34,267 nucleotides of DNA, taken from assembly GCA_001803315.1 (NCBI GenBank), contig MHBQ01000079.1:1-34267 (forward strand), written 5' to 3'. The stretch's first letter is position 1; each line of letters opens with the position of its first letter. A program made the position numbers and the translations under genes. The DNA is from Lentisphaerae bacterium RIFOXYC12_FULL_60_16 (lineage in GTDB: Bacteria; Verrucomicrobiota; Kiritimatiellia; UBA8416; YA12-FULL-60-10). Below are positions 7,845 through 14,293 of this stretch, piece by piece. The notes beneath the pieces are model-generated. The model was not told the DNA's origin. It did no database searches and was given only the letters and a program-made list of their open reading frames with translations.

Positions 7845-8417
7845 ATGCTGGATAAATTCAAGAACTTGAATATTCGTGAGGTCGCGGGATTGGGGATTGC
7901 CGGATTGTTCCTGCTGGCCATGGTCATGGATCTTGCCGTGATCGAGCCGGCCCGCCGCACGTACCGGCTGGTGTGCGAGGAGGCCGACCGCGAGTTGAAG
8001 AACCTGGAATGGTCCCTCAGTGCGGTTGCCCTGGAACCTGCGGTAAAAGGCCTTTTCAACGATGTGGCCGGCCTGATCGAGACGGCGGCATCCACCGAGG
8101 TGGCGGTGGACGACATGAAAGGGCAGATCGACGACCTGGCCCGGCGTTCGGGTTTGAATGTGGCATCCATGGATCATCGTGAATCCATCCGCGAGGATGG
8201 TGTGGACCGCTATGTGGTCGAGATCAGTCAGTTTGATTCGGATCTCAAGTCCCTGCTGCAGTTCCTGCATGAGATTCGTATCACCCCGGGATTGTTCCGG
8301 GTGGAGCGGCTGGTGGTCACTCCGGATAAGGACAAGGGGCTGATCAAGGGGTCCATGACCCTTACCAAGCTCATGTTCCCGCCGGTTGCCGGCGTGGCGG
8401 ATGCAAAGGGGGAATAA
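7845..8417 (+). CDS. PilO/GspM-like inner-membrane protein
   Basis: A 190-residue bitopic protein. A short cytoplasmic N-terminus is followed by one membrane helix (about residues 13-31, 'VAGLGIAGLFLLAMVMDLA'), a coiled-coil-like segment (about 40-105), and a ferredoxin-like C-terminal domain ('DRYVVEISQFDSDLKSLLQFLHEI', cited here as DRYVVEIS then FLHEIRITPGLFRVERL). This layout is that of PilO and GspM, which pair with PilN or GspL on the periplasmic side of the inner membrane. The position right after the PilM-PilN fusion supports the call. Sequence conservation in this family is weak, so it rests on topology and context. The next gene starts two bases after the stop. Confidence 0.7.
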   Translation: MLDKFKNLNIREVAGLGIAGLFLLAMVMDLAVIEPARRTYRLVCEEADRELKNLEWSLSAVALEPAVKGLFNDVAGLIETAASTEVAVDDMKGQIDDLARRSGLNVASMDHRESIREDGVDRYVVEISQFDSDLKSLLQFLHEIRITPGLFRVERLVVTPDKDKGLIKGSMTLTKLMFPPVAGVADAKGE

Positions 8418-8419
8418 CG

Positions 8420-9895
8420 GTGTCCCGGCGTCATGCAAATCCGTCCGGCAGATCCAAAGCACGTGCTTCGTGGACGTCCGGTGACTCCGCGCATCCCGCT
8501 GCGTCGGATGTGGTCCATACGCCGGACGGGCATGCCCTGCCCCGGCCGCTGGATGCCGCGACCACCCTCGATGTGGTTCAGCGTTATGTGGAGGCGGATC
8601 GCGCACGGAGTCGGCGCGCCATGTTCTGGGTGACCTCGGTGGCCGGTGTCGTGGTCCTGACGGTGCTGGCCTTATTCCTTTCAGTTAGCATACATGTCAT
8701 GACGCGTTCGGGGCGTGCGGTTGAGATGGTGGACACCATGGCGGCCCAGACGGCCATGACCGCCTACGAGGTGGTGGGGGTTTCGAACCGGATCGATTCG
8801 CTGGCGGGAAAAGCCCGGGAAATCCAGTCCGTGGTGGAGGCGCGGGAAGCCGAGATCGCCCGGCGGAACCGGGTGCTCAAGACGGATCTCGAACGTTTCA
8901 GCCGGTGGGTGGCGGAAGCAACGCAGACGGATGATCGGAAGCTGGATGCCCTACAGGGGAGGGTGGTGGAACTGGAAACCCTGCTGAACGAGGCCGTGGC
9001 GCGGTTGAATGATTTGAAGGCCGATACCGGCGGGCAGGAGGATGGGTCGGTTGTTGTAATGCCACCGGAGCCCCTGGTTGCCGATCCCGGTGTGGTTCCC
9101 CTGGCCGGAATAGCCGTAACGGAATCCATGCCGGCTGTGGCCGGCGGGCAGGCGGATGCCGGAATTCCTGAACTGGCCACCAACGTTTTTGAGCAGGCCA
9201 TGGCGGAATTGAATCTGCCGGTGCCGGTTCCTCCCCGTATTGCCGAGGGGGACATCTCGGTGGTTACGTTTCCCAGCGGGGACCGGTATCGTGGTACGTT
9301 CAAGAATGGATTGTTCCATGGCTGGGGTGTGTATACGCATGCCAACGGGGATCGTTACGAGGGTGCTTTTGAGAACGACATGAAGTGCGGGGTCGGCACC
9401 ATGGTGTATGCCACGGGGGACCGGTACAGCGGGGATTTCAAGGCGGACATGCGCGAGGGGCGTGGAACCCTTACGATGGCCAACGGGGATCGTTACTTGG
9501 GCGAGTTTCGTCATGATATGCCCAACGGGAAGGGTGTTCTGTTGTACCGGAACGGCAACCGGTATGCGGGTGATTTTGTCAATGGCCTCCGGCATGGTAA
9601 CGGGGTGTTCCGGTTCGTGAACGGTGATGTCTACCAGGGGGAGTTTCGTCGCGATGAGCGGAATGGGCGTGGCATGTATACCTACCAGGACGGGAGCACC
9701 TACGTCGGGGAGTTCCGGAACAACGTGCGGCACGGGCAGGGACGCTACCGGTACCCGGGTGGAGAAGAGTATATCGGTGAATTTCGTGACGGGTTGAAGC
9801 ATGGGGTGGGGGTTTGTGTATACCCGAATGGCAGCCGGGTTAGGGTTGAATGGAAACAGGATGAACTGGTCCGGGTGATCGAAGGTGCCGGATAA
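8420..9895 (+). CDS. Membrane protein with coiled coil and eight MORN repeats
   Basis: This 491-residue protein has four visible parts. A polar N-terminus (1-65) is followed by one membrane helix (about 68-92, 'VTSVAGVVVLTVLALFLSVS'). A heptad-rich region (about 100-200) and a Pro/Ala/Val-rich linker (about 205-280) come next. The C-terminal domain holds eight 23-residue MORN repeats (287-470, pattern GxxYxGxFxxxxxxGxGxxxxxx), with a ninth degenerate copy (GSRVRVEWK). Its topology (N-in, MORN domain outside the cytoplasm) is inferred. MORN repeats bind lipids or mediate dimerisation in eukaryotes, but their bacterial roles are poorly known. GTG 8420 has GGGGGA seven bases upstream and follows the PilO-like stop by two bases, so it is the last gene of the pseudopilin operon. 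I know of no MORN component in standard type II systems. Confidence 0.85.
   Translation: MSRRHANPSGRSKARASWTSGDSAHPAASDVVHTPDGHALPRPLDAATTLDVVQRYVEADRARSRRAMFWVTSVAGVVVLTVLALFLSVSIHVMTRSGRAVEMVDTMAAQTAMTAYEVVGVSNRIDSLAGKAREIQSVVEAREAEIARRNRVLKTDLERFSRWVAEATQTDDRKLDALQGRVVELETLLNEAVARLNDLKADTGGQEDGSVVVMPPEPLVADPGVVPLAGIAVTESMPAVAGGQADAGIPELATNVFEQAMAELNLPVPVPPRIAEGDISVVTFPSGDRYRGTFKNGLFHGWGVYTHANGDRYEGAFENDMKCGVGTMVYATGDRYSGDFKADMREGRGTLTMANGDRYLGEFRHDMPNGKGVLLYRNGNRYAGDFVNGLRHGNGVFRFVNGDVYQGEFRRDERNGRGMYTYQDGSTYVGEFRNNVRHGQGRYRYPGGEEYIGEFRDGLKHGVGVCVYPNGSRVRVEWKQDELVRVIEGAG
9278..9829 (+). repeat. Eight tandem 69-bp MORN-coding repeats
   Basis: Eight in-frame units of exactly 69 bases encode 23-residue MORN repeats, each opening with Gly-x-x-Tyr (GDRY, GDRY, GDRY, GDRY, GNRY, GDVY, GSTY, GEEY). 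The periodicity is perfect with no indels. The DNA copies have diverged at many positions, so this is an old protein repeat rather than a recent DNA expansion. The first units share the most bases around 'ggggatcgtta'. Confidence 0.88.
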
Positions 9896-9906
9896 ACTTG
9901 CGGTGG

Positions 9907-9922
9907 TCACGTCATCACGTCA
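9907..9922 (+). promoter_or_regulatory. Tandem octamer upstream of the exported-protein promoter
   Basis: TCACGTCA occurs twice head to tail (9907-9914 and 9915-9922) with no gap. It ends 18 bases before the -35 element of the promoter at 9941-9969, a position typical for an activator site. Each octamer differs by one base from the palindrome TGACGTCA. The regulator is unknown. Confidence 0.4.
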
Positions 9923-9940
9923 GGAAATCTTTTCAATTGC

Positions 9941-9969
9941 TTGACGGTCTTTCGAGTTAATGGTATTCT
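9941..9969 (+). promoter_or_regulatory. Sigma-70-like promoter of the exported-protein cassette
   Basis: TTGACG (9941-9946; 5 of 6) and TATTCT (9964-9969; 4 of 6) are separated by exactly 17 bases. Transcription would start near 9976, leaving a leader of about 80 bases before the ATG at 10059. This fits with 9896-10058 separating the secretion operon from the AT-richer exported genes. Confidence 0.58.
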
Positions 9970-10058
9970 GTATCCCGTGTGATAAGGGTGTTGCCCTTCG
10001 CGGTTAATTGATTTGGGTTATTGACGGATCATGTCTTCAGTGCGATAATGGGGATGCC

Positions 10059-11345
10059 ATGAAGAAATATACGTTAGGTATCATGGTTGCACTGGCGGGA
10101 ATCCTGGCGGGACTCCCATCGCAGGGATTTTCATCTGTGTCGTTGCCTTATGATCAAGGTTTTGAGGCATCAGGCCTTGGTTCCTTCAGTGATGCGAATT
10201 GGAATATAGCCAGTGGCGGCGCAATAGTTACGAATACCCCTATTATGTCGGGGCTTGGTTCCAAGGCTCTGAAACTTACCAATGGCACGACAGCTGCCAT
10301 GCTCCAGCTGAATGTGACGGCTGGAAATTCCAATGTTTGGTTCAGATTCTACACGAAACCAACTGGTTATGACGATGCAGGTGGCAAACCAACCAATACG
10401 TCCGACAATGTGTGTGTTTTCTATGTAACCACCGGTGGGGTCATAAAGGCCTATAACGGAACTACTTGGTTCACAAACTTAACCGTTACACTTGATACCA
10501 ATCGCTGGACTGGTTTTGCAGTCCACATGAATTACCAGCACCGCAATTGGGATTTGTATGTCTCTACAAATCAGACGGTTAATGAGGAAATGGTTAAGGT
10601 CAATTCAACTCCGTTGGGTTTCTGTGATGGTGTTGCAGGAAGCCAGTTGACCGCCGTAAAGTTCTCGGGCGAGGTGGTGATTGACGGGATTAGCATGACC
10701 AAGGCCTACTCGACCAACCAGGCCTCAGCGACATCCTTGCAGTTCGAGACGCGGTATGCCAACCAGTATGAAATGGGATCGGTGCCGTTGTTAAGTTATT
10801 CGTCTCCGAACAACACGCTGGGTGGTGACTTGGGGCGTGATTTGATGGTTGGAATGGCTGCGAATGACAGGATTCGTGTGTTCTCCACGAATGGTTGGAA
10901 CCAATATCACTTGGAAGTGTCGGGCAATGTTGGAACATGGCAGCTTGATTCCGGAATGCCGATTGCAGATCTTACACTTCAACCGGGGCATGGTGTGATG
11001 TTTTATCGTCAAGCTGGAACGGATTATCTGGGGTTCTATCCAGGGCAGTCATTGTCCGGGGTGTCGGATCTCCCGATGCATGGAACGAACCAGGTAAATA
11101 AGCGCGGCTGGAATCTCTGTGCATGGCCCTATGCCGTCCGACAGGTTAATGCTGGTTTGGGATTCACCGGCGCGGCGGTTGATGACAGGATCTACATTTA
11201 TCGCAACAACCAATATGTACGGTTGCACTGGGACGGAACGGAATGGCGGAATGGGGCTAATCTGGCTACAGAAAGCCTCAATAGTGGTGAAGGTTTCTGG
11301 TTCCTTCGACGCCAGGCGGGTAACTTGACGTGGGATCTTCAGTAG
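10059..11345 (+). CDS. Exported protein with lectin-like N-terminus and duplicated C-terminal domain
   Basis: I do not recognise a named family. The 428-residue product starts with a signal peptide ('MKKYTLGIMVALAGILAGLP', cleavage near residues 22-26). It continues with a beta-rich region (about 30-215) that resembles concanavalin/laminin-G-like jelly rolls ('NVWFRFYTKP', 'NRWTGFAVHMNYQHRNWDLYV'). The C-terminal part (about 230-428) contains two related halves. Each has a 'DRI(R/Y)(V/I)(F/Y)' segment followed by a Gly-rich end, 'GHGVMFYRQAG' in the first and 'GEGFWFLRRQAG' in the second, suggesting internal duplication. ATG 10059 is preceded by GGGGAT. Base composition differs sharply from the secretion genes: for example, only 23 of 60 bases at 10441-10500 are G or C. 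It is probably a surface or cell-envelope protein. Confidence 0.75.
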   Translation: MKKYTLGIMVALAGILAGLPSQGFSSVSLPYDQGFEASGLGSFSDANWNIASGGAIVTNTPIMSGLGSKALKLTNGTTAAMLQLNVTAGNSNVWFRFYTKPTGYDDAGGKPTNTSDNVCVFYVTTGGVIKAYNGTTWFTNLTVTLDTNRWTGFAVHMNYQHRNWDLYVSTNQTVNEEMVKVNSTPLGFCDGVAGSQLTAVKFSGEVVIDGISMTKAYSTNQASATSLQFETRYANQYEMGSVPLLSYSSPNNTLGGDLGRDLMVGMAANDRIRVFSTNGWNQYHLEVSGNVGTWQLDSGMPIADLTLQPGHGVMFYRQAGTDYLGFYPGQSLSGVSDLPMHGTNQVNKRGWNLCAWPYAVRQVNAGLGFTGAAVDDRIYIYRNNQYVRLHWDGTEWRNGANLATESLNSGEGFWFLRRQAGNLTWDLQ

Positions 11346-11355
11346 GGGGCATGCC

Positions 11356-12363
11356 ATGAACCGCATTGATTATACAAGGCCGGTTAGGGGGATTGAGGCC
11401 ATGATATGCATGGCAGCCCTTGTGATTGCCGTGATCAGCCATGCCGCGAGCCTTGATACACCGCCGGATGCATGGACCGAGAATACCGATGGCGGGGCGA
11501 CGATTTCCTATGAAGCGGACGGTGTCGTCAGTGTCGGATTTGCCGCCCAATCGGCATTGAGTATTCCGCAATACCGGTCCGCCTTGCTGATGGCCAATGC
11601 CCAGGTTTCGGGTGGTGCCTTTGTGGGTAATTATGAACAGTCCGGTGTCAAGGCGGTTGCCTTTGAATTGGCGAACAGTCTTCCCGCCGCACAAGTCGTT
11701 TTGGTGCTTCAAGCTGCCGATAGTGGCCGTATGTGGCGCAATCCGAATGTCACCCTTTCGGAATCCCTGGATGCGTGGATTGTGAATTCGGTTTCGATGG
11801 ATCGTTCCTCGGGCTGGACCCGTGATGGTGGCGGTGACCTGGATGCCATGTGGGCACAGGATCTTCAGAATGTTGCTATGATCGGCGTGCGTCTAACACA
11901 GGATGGCCACGCCGAGCAAACGGCAAAGATCCGGCAGTTTGTACTCAAGGCGTCGGATGGTTCCGTAGTGGCCGGTCCGGCGGATTTAACGGATCTCCAG
12001 CAGGCGTTGCTGGCCCGATTCGGAGTAAGCAGTCTGGATCAATTGTCGGCGGAGCAGCAAATGGCTGATGCCGATGGCGACGGTATGACCGATGTTCAGG
12101 AACTGATTGCCGGAACCAATCCTGACAGTGCGGCCTCGGTGTTTGCGGCCGAGGTTTTGACGGTGGATGATGAGGCGGGTATCACCATCCGGTGGCCCAG
12201 TGTTGCCGGCGCCAAATATACCGTGTTGCGTGCCACGAACCTGATGGAAGGTTTGCAGAACCTGGCGGTGGGCATGGTGGCAACCGAAACGGGTGTAATG
12301 ACCTATCGCGATGCAACGGCGACCGGTGATGGACCTTATTTCTACAAGGTCCGCAAGGAATAA
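11356..12363 (+). CDS. Exported protein with calcium-loop segment and C-terminal beta domain
   Basis: This 335-residue protein has an N-terminal export signal (hydrophobic stretch 'MICMAALVIAVISHAAS', residues 16-32; ATG 11401 would remove the 15-residue extension). A beta-rich domain (about 35-195) resembles carbohydrate-binding-like folds. At about 237-260 there is a calcium-binding thrombospondin-type-3/EF-loop segment, 'DADGDGMTDVQELIAGTNPD'. A C-terminal domain ('ITIRWPSVAGAKYTVLRATNL', shortened here to ITIRWPSVAGAKYTV) looks like the small beta domain that ends many Verrucomicrobia exported proteins, including the terminal 'YFYKVR'. AGGGGG lies six bases before ATG 11356. It follows the previous exported gene by 10 bases, so the two are co-transcribed. 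The function is unknown; a surface or secreted structural role is inferred. Confidence 0.75.
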   Translation: MNRIDYTRPVRGIEAMICMAALVIAVISHAASLDTPPDAWTENTDGGATISYEADGVVSVGFAAQSALSIPQYRSALLMANAQVSGGAFVGNYEQSGVKAVAFELANSLPAAQVVLVLQAADSGRMWRNPNVTLSESLDAWIVNSVSMDRSSGWTRDGGGDLDAMWAQDLQNVAMIGVRLTQDGHAEQTAKIRQFVLKASDGSVVAGPADLTDLQQALLARFGVSSLDQLSAEQQMADADGDGMTDVQELIAGTNPDSAASVFAAEVLTVDDEAGITIRWPSVAGAKYTVLRATNLMEGLQNLAVGMVATETGVMTYRDATATGDGPYFYKVRKE

Positions 12364-12386
12364 CGGTCGGGGGAATGAGGTGTACC

Positions 12387-13091
12387 ATGAAAATGCTTAA
12401 TAGTTTGTTGGGGGTTGTGTTGATTGGCTGTTTGGCGGTTGTCTCGACAATACAGGCGGCTGTTGTTGTGGGTGACACCTTTGATGCCGATATGGCCAAC
12501 TGGAGCTCAGCAGCGACGGGTGGTGGTGCCGCGGATGGAGCGGTGAGCTGGCAGGCAAGTGTTGGGGGAGAGCCTGGCGCTATTCAGGTGGTTGCCGACA
12601 ATGGGGATTTCCAAGACTATATCTATGCATTTCAAGGACCGTTGGCTGGCACCAAGGATTATCCCGCGCAGGATATTGTTTCAGTGACCTTCGATTTTTA
12701 TGCCGGGGCCATGGATGGCGGAAATGGCGCGACGGACTTGCCGGCTGATTTGCGTCTGTATTTCGTCAGTGCTGGCAGCATCTATTGGTACTACGACATC
12801 AATCCCACGGCTGGATGGGGTGGAAGTTACTTTGGATATGGCGCGAATTTCATTCCGAATTCCGGTTGGTATACCGCAGATTCAAGGTCCCAAGGATTGT
12901 TCCTGGGAGACTTGGCGGATGTGGATCAAATTGGTCTGGAGATTACCTATCAGGCATGGAATGGCCAGGTGTACGGTATCGACAACTTTAATCTGAACGA
13001 TCAGCCGGTGCCGGAGCCTGGCACGTATGCCTTGTTGGCGACGATGCTTGCGTCGTTGGGGATCACATTCCGGAAGCGGATCGGCAAATAA
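12387..13091 (+). CDS. PEP-CTERM sorted exported protein
   Basis: The 234-residue product has a signal peptide ('MKMLNSLLGVVLIGCLAVVS', cleavage after about residue 25). A beta-sandwich-like body carries 'AVVVGDTFDADMANWSS' at its front and 'GQVYGIDNFNLNDQ' at its end, a pattern of discoidin/LamG-like exported proteins. A PEP-CTERM tail follows: Pro-Glu-Pro at 209-211, the hydrophobic helix 'TYALLATMLASLGITF', and basic RKRIGK at the end. PEP-CTERM tails are processed by exosortases, usually in bacteria that make extracellular polysaccharide; no exosortase is in this window. ATG 12387 is chosen because GAGG lies six bases upstream; ATG 12375 is less likely. It is the last gene of the exported cassette, followed by a terminator. 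Confidence 0.88.
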   Translation: MKMLNSLLGVVLIGCLAVVSTIQAAVVVGDTFDADMANWSSAATGGGAADGAVSWQASVGGEPGAIQVVADNGDFQDYIYAFQGPLAGTKDYPAQDIVSVTFDFYAGAMDGGNGATDLPADLRLYFVSAGSIYWYYDINPTAGWGGSYFGYGANFIPNSGWYTADSRSQGLFLGDLADVDQIGLEITYQAWNGQVYGIDNFNLNDQPVPEPGTYALLATMLASLGITFRKRIGK

Positions 13092-13100
13092 TGCGGGGCA

Positions 13101-13112
13101 GGGCTTAAGCCC
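13101..13112. repeat. Perfect 12-bp palindrome in the leader of the YchF-like gene
   Basis: GGGCTTAAGCCC reads the same on both strands and lies between GGGGC (13095-13099) and GCCCC (13123-13127), which can also pair. This gives a possible second hairpin region upstream of the terminator at 13141-13178. It may be an operator or part of a structured leader. Confidence 0.4.
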
Positions 13113-13140
13113 GGGTTAAAACGCCCCATGCGGTGGATGG

Positions 13141-13178
13141 CAAGCGGTCATGGTGACATGGCCGCTTGTGTTGTTTTT
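13141..13178 (+). terminator. Intrinsic terminator abutting the RBS of the YchF-like gene
   Basis: CAAGCGGTCATG (13141-13152) pairs with CATGGCCGCTTG (13157-13168) across a GTGA tetraloop, giving a 12-bp stem with one G-T wobble. It is followed by TTGTTTTT (13171-13178). It would end transcription from the exported cassette. The next base begins the GGGAGG ribosome binding site of the YchF-like gene, so there is no room for a promoter between them. Confidence 0.68.
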
Positions 13179-13191
13179 GGGAGGCATCACG

Positions 13192-14220
13192 ATGAAGGTG
13201 GCATTGCTGGGTTATGCGCAGGCGGGTAAGCGCACCTTGTTCCGGTTGTTGACGGGGCGCCAGGTGCCGGCATCCCGGAAGGAAACGGAGAGCCTGGAGG
13301 GTTGTGCGCGGGTTCGTGATGTGCGGGTGGATACGTTGACGGCCATGGTTAAACCCCAGAAAACGCGGTATGCCGAGGTTATGTATGTGCTGTGCCCGGA
13401 TGTCCAGATGGGTATCTCCGATCGGCCCTGGCTGGATGAGGCGCGCCGCTGTGAACTGATCTGCCTGCTGGTGCGTGAGTTCAAGTCGGATGCGGTTTAT
13501 CATCCCGCCGGTTCAGTGGATGCGGTCCGGGACCGGGCCAACCTGGACGCAGAACTGGTGCTGGCGGATCTTGAACTGGTGGAAAAACGACTTGAGCGTA
13601 TCGGCAAGGAAAAGCGTGCCGGTCAGACGCCGGAACAGGCTTTGGAAGAGCGGTTGTTGATGGCATGCAAGGCGGAGCTTGAAGAAGGGCGGCGCCTGGC
13701 GGGTTTAACGATGGAACCCCACGAACAAAAGGCGCTGCGCAATCTCGGATTACTGACGTTGAAGCCGGTCTTGTGGGCCTATAACGTGGACGAGGACCGG
13801 GTGCAGGATGCCGGTTTGGACCCGTTGACGGTTTCCTGCCGGATCGAGCAGGAGATCATGGACCTGGAGAGCCCGCAGGAACGGGCCGACTATCTGGCAA
13901 CGCTGGGGTTGAAGAGTTCGGGTGTGGATCGGATGAATCATGCGGTCTATGACGCGTTGGGTTTGATGTCGTTCTATACACAGGGCGAGGACGAGGTGCG
14001 GGCCTGGACCATCCGCAAGGAGTCGACGGCACCGGTGGCTGCCGGCCGGATTCACAGTGATATGGAACGCGGGTTTATCCGGGCTGAAGTGATCCGGTAC
14101 GATGATTTTGTGGCGGCCGGCAGCGAGTCGGCGGTCAAGGCAGCCGGCAAGGTGCAGCTCAAGGGCAAGGATTACGTCATCCAGGACGGGGACATCTGCA
14201 TGTTCCTGTTCAATGTGTGA
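13192..14220 (+). CDS. YchF/Ola1-like protein with degenerate GTPase motifs
   Basis: The 342-residue product aligns along its length with the Obg-related ATPase/GTPase YchF (Ola1), a ribosome- and stress-associated protein. The C-terminal DUF933/TGS-like domain is well kept ('YTQGEDEVRAWTIRK', 'AAGRIHSDMERGFIRAE', 'KGKDYVIQDGDICMFLFNV'). So is the 'LTLKPVLWAYNVDED' segment with the NVxE nucleotide-base motif. However, the P-loop reads GYAQAGKRTLF, where YchF has GLPNVGKSTLF, so the Mg-binding Ser is Arg. The switch-II 'DIAGLV' (DxxG) segment is replaced by 'CPDVQMGIS'. It may bind nucleotide weakly or not hydrolyse it. GGGAGG (13179-13184) lies seven bases before ATG 13192; a longer frame from 13150 would run through the terminator hairpin. 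A standard ychF may exist elsewhere in the genome. Confidence 0.85.
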   Translation: MKVALLGYAQAGKRTLFRLLTGRQVPASRKETESLEGCARVRDVRVDTLTAMVKPQKTRYAEVMYVLCPDVQMGISDRPWLDEARRCELICLLVREFKSDAVYHPAGSVDAVRDRANLDAELVLADLELVEKRLERIGKEKRAGQTPEQALEERLLMACKAELEEGRRLAGLTMEPHEQKALRNLGLLTLKPVLWAYNVDEDRVQDAGLDPLTVSCRIEQEIMDLESPQERADYLATLGLKSSGVDRMNHAVYDALGLMSFYTQGEDEVRAWTIRKESTAPVAAGRIHSDMERGFIRAEVIRYDDFVAAGSESAVKAAGKVQLKGKDYVIQDGDICMFLFNV

Positions 14221-14246
14221 TCGATGTCCTGCAACCTGTCCGGATG

Positions 14247-14275
14247 GGGGCGCATCGCGCCCCTCAACCGTTTTT
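14247..14275 (+). terminator. Intrinsic terminator after the YchF-like gene
   Basis: GGGGCGC (14247-14253) and GCGCCCC (14257-14263) form a 7-bp GC stem with a 3-base loop. Five Ts follow at 14271-14275, after a 7-base gap. It lies between convergent genes. The offset T-run makes it weaker than the one at 13141-13178. Confidence 0.48.
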
Positions 14276-14293
14276 CAGATAGACGCGTAACCG

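Noticed and set aside
9278-9829. CRISPR or DNA satellite origin for the 69-bp repeats
   Set aside because: The period equals 23 codons, reading frame is intact and each unit matches the MORN consensus, so it is protein repeat DNA.
13150-13191. Upstream start for the YchF-like gene giving a hydrophobic N-terminus (VTWPLVLFLGG)
   Set aside because: It would lie within the terminator hairpin and its T-run, is not in the family alignment, and ATG 13192 has a perfectly placed GGGAGG.
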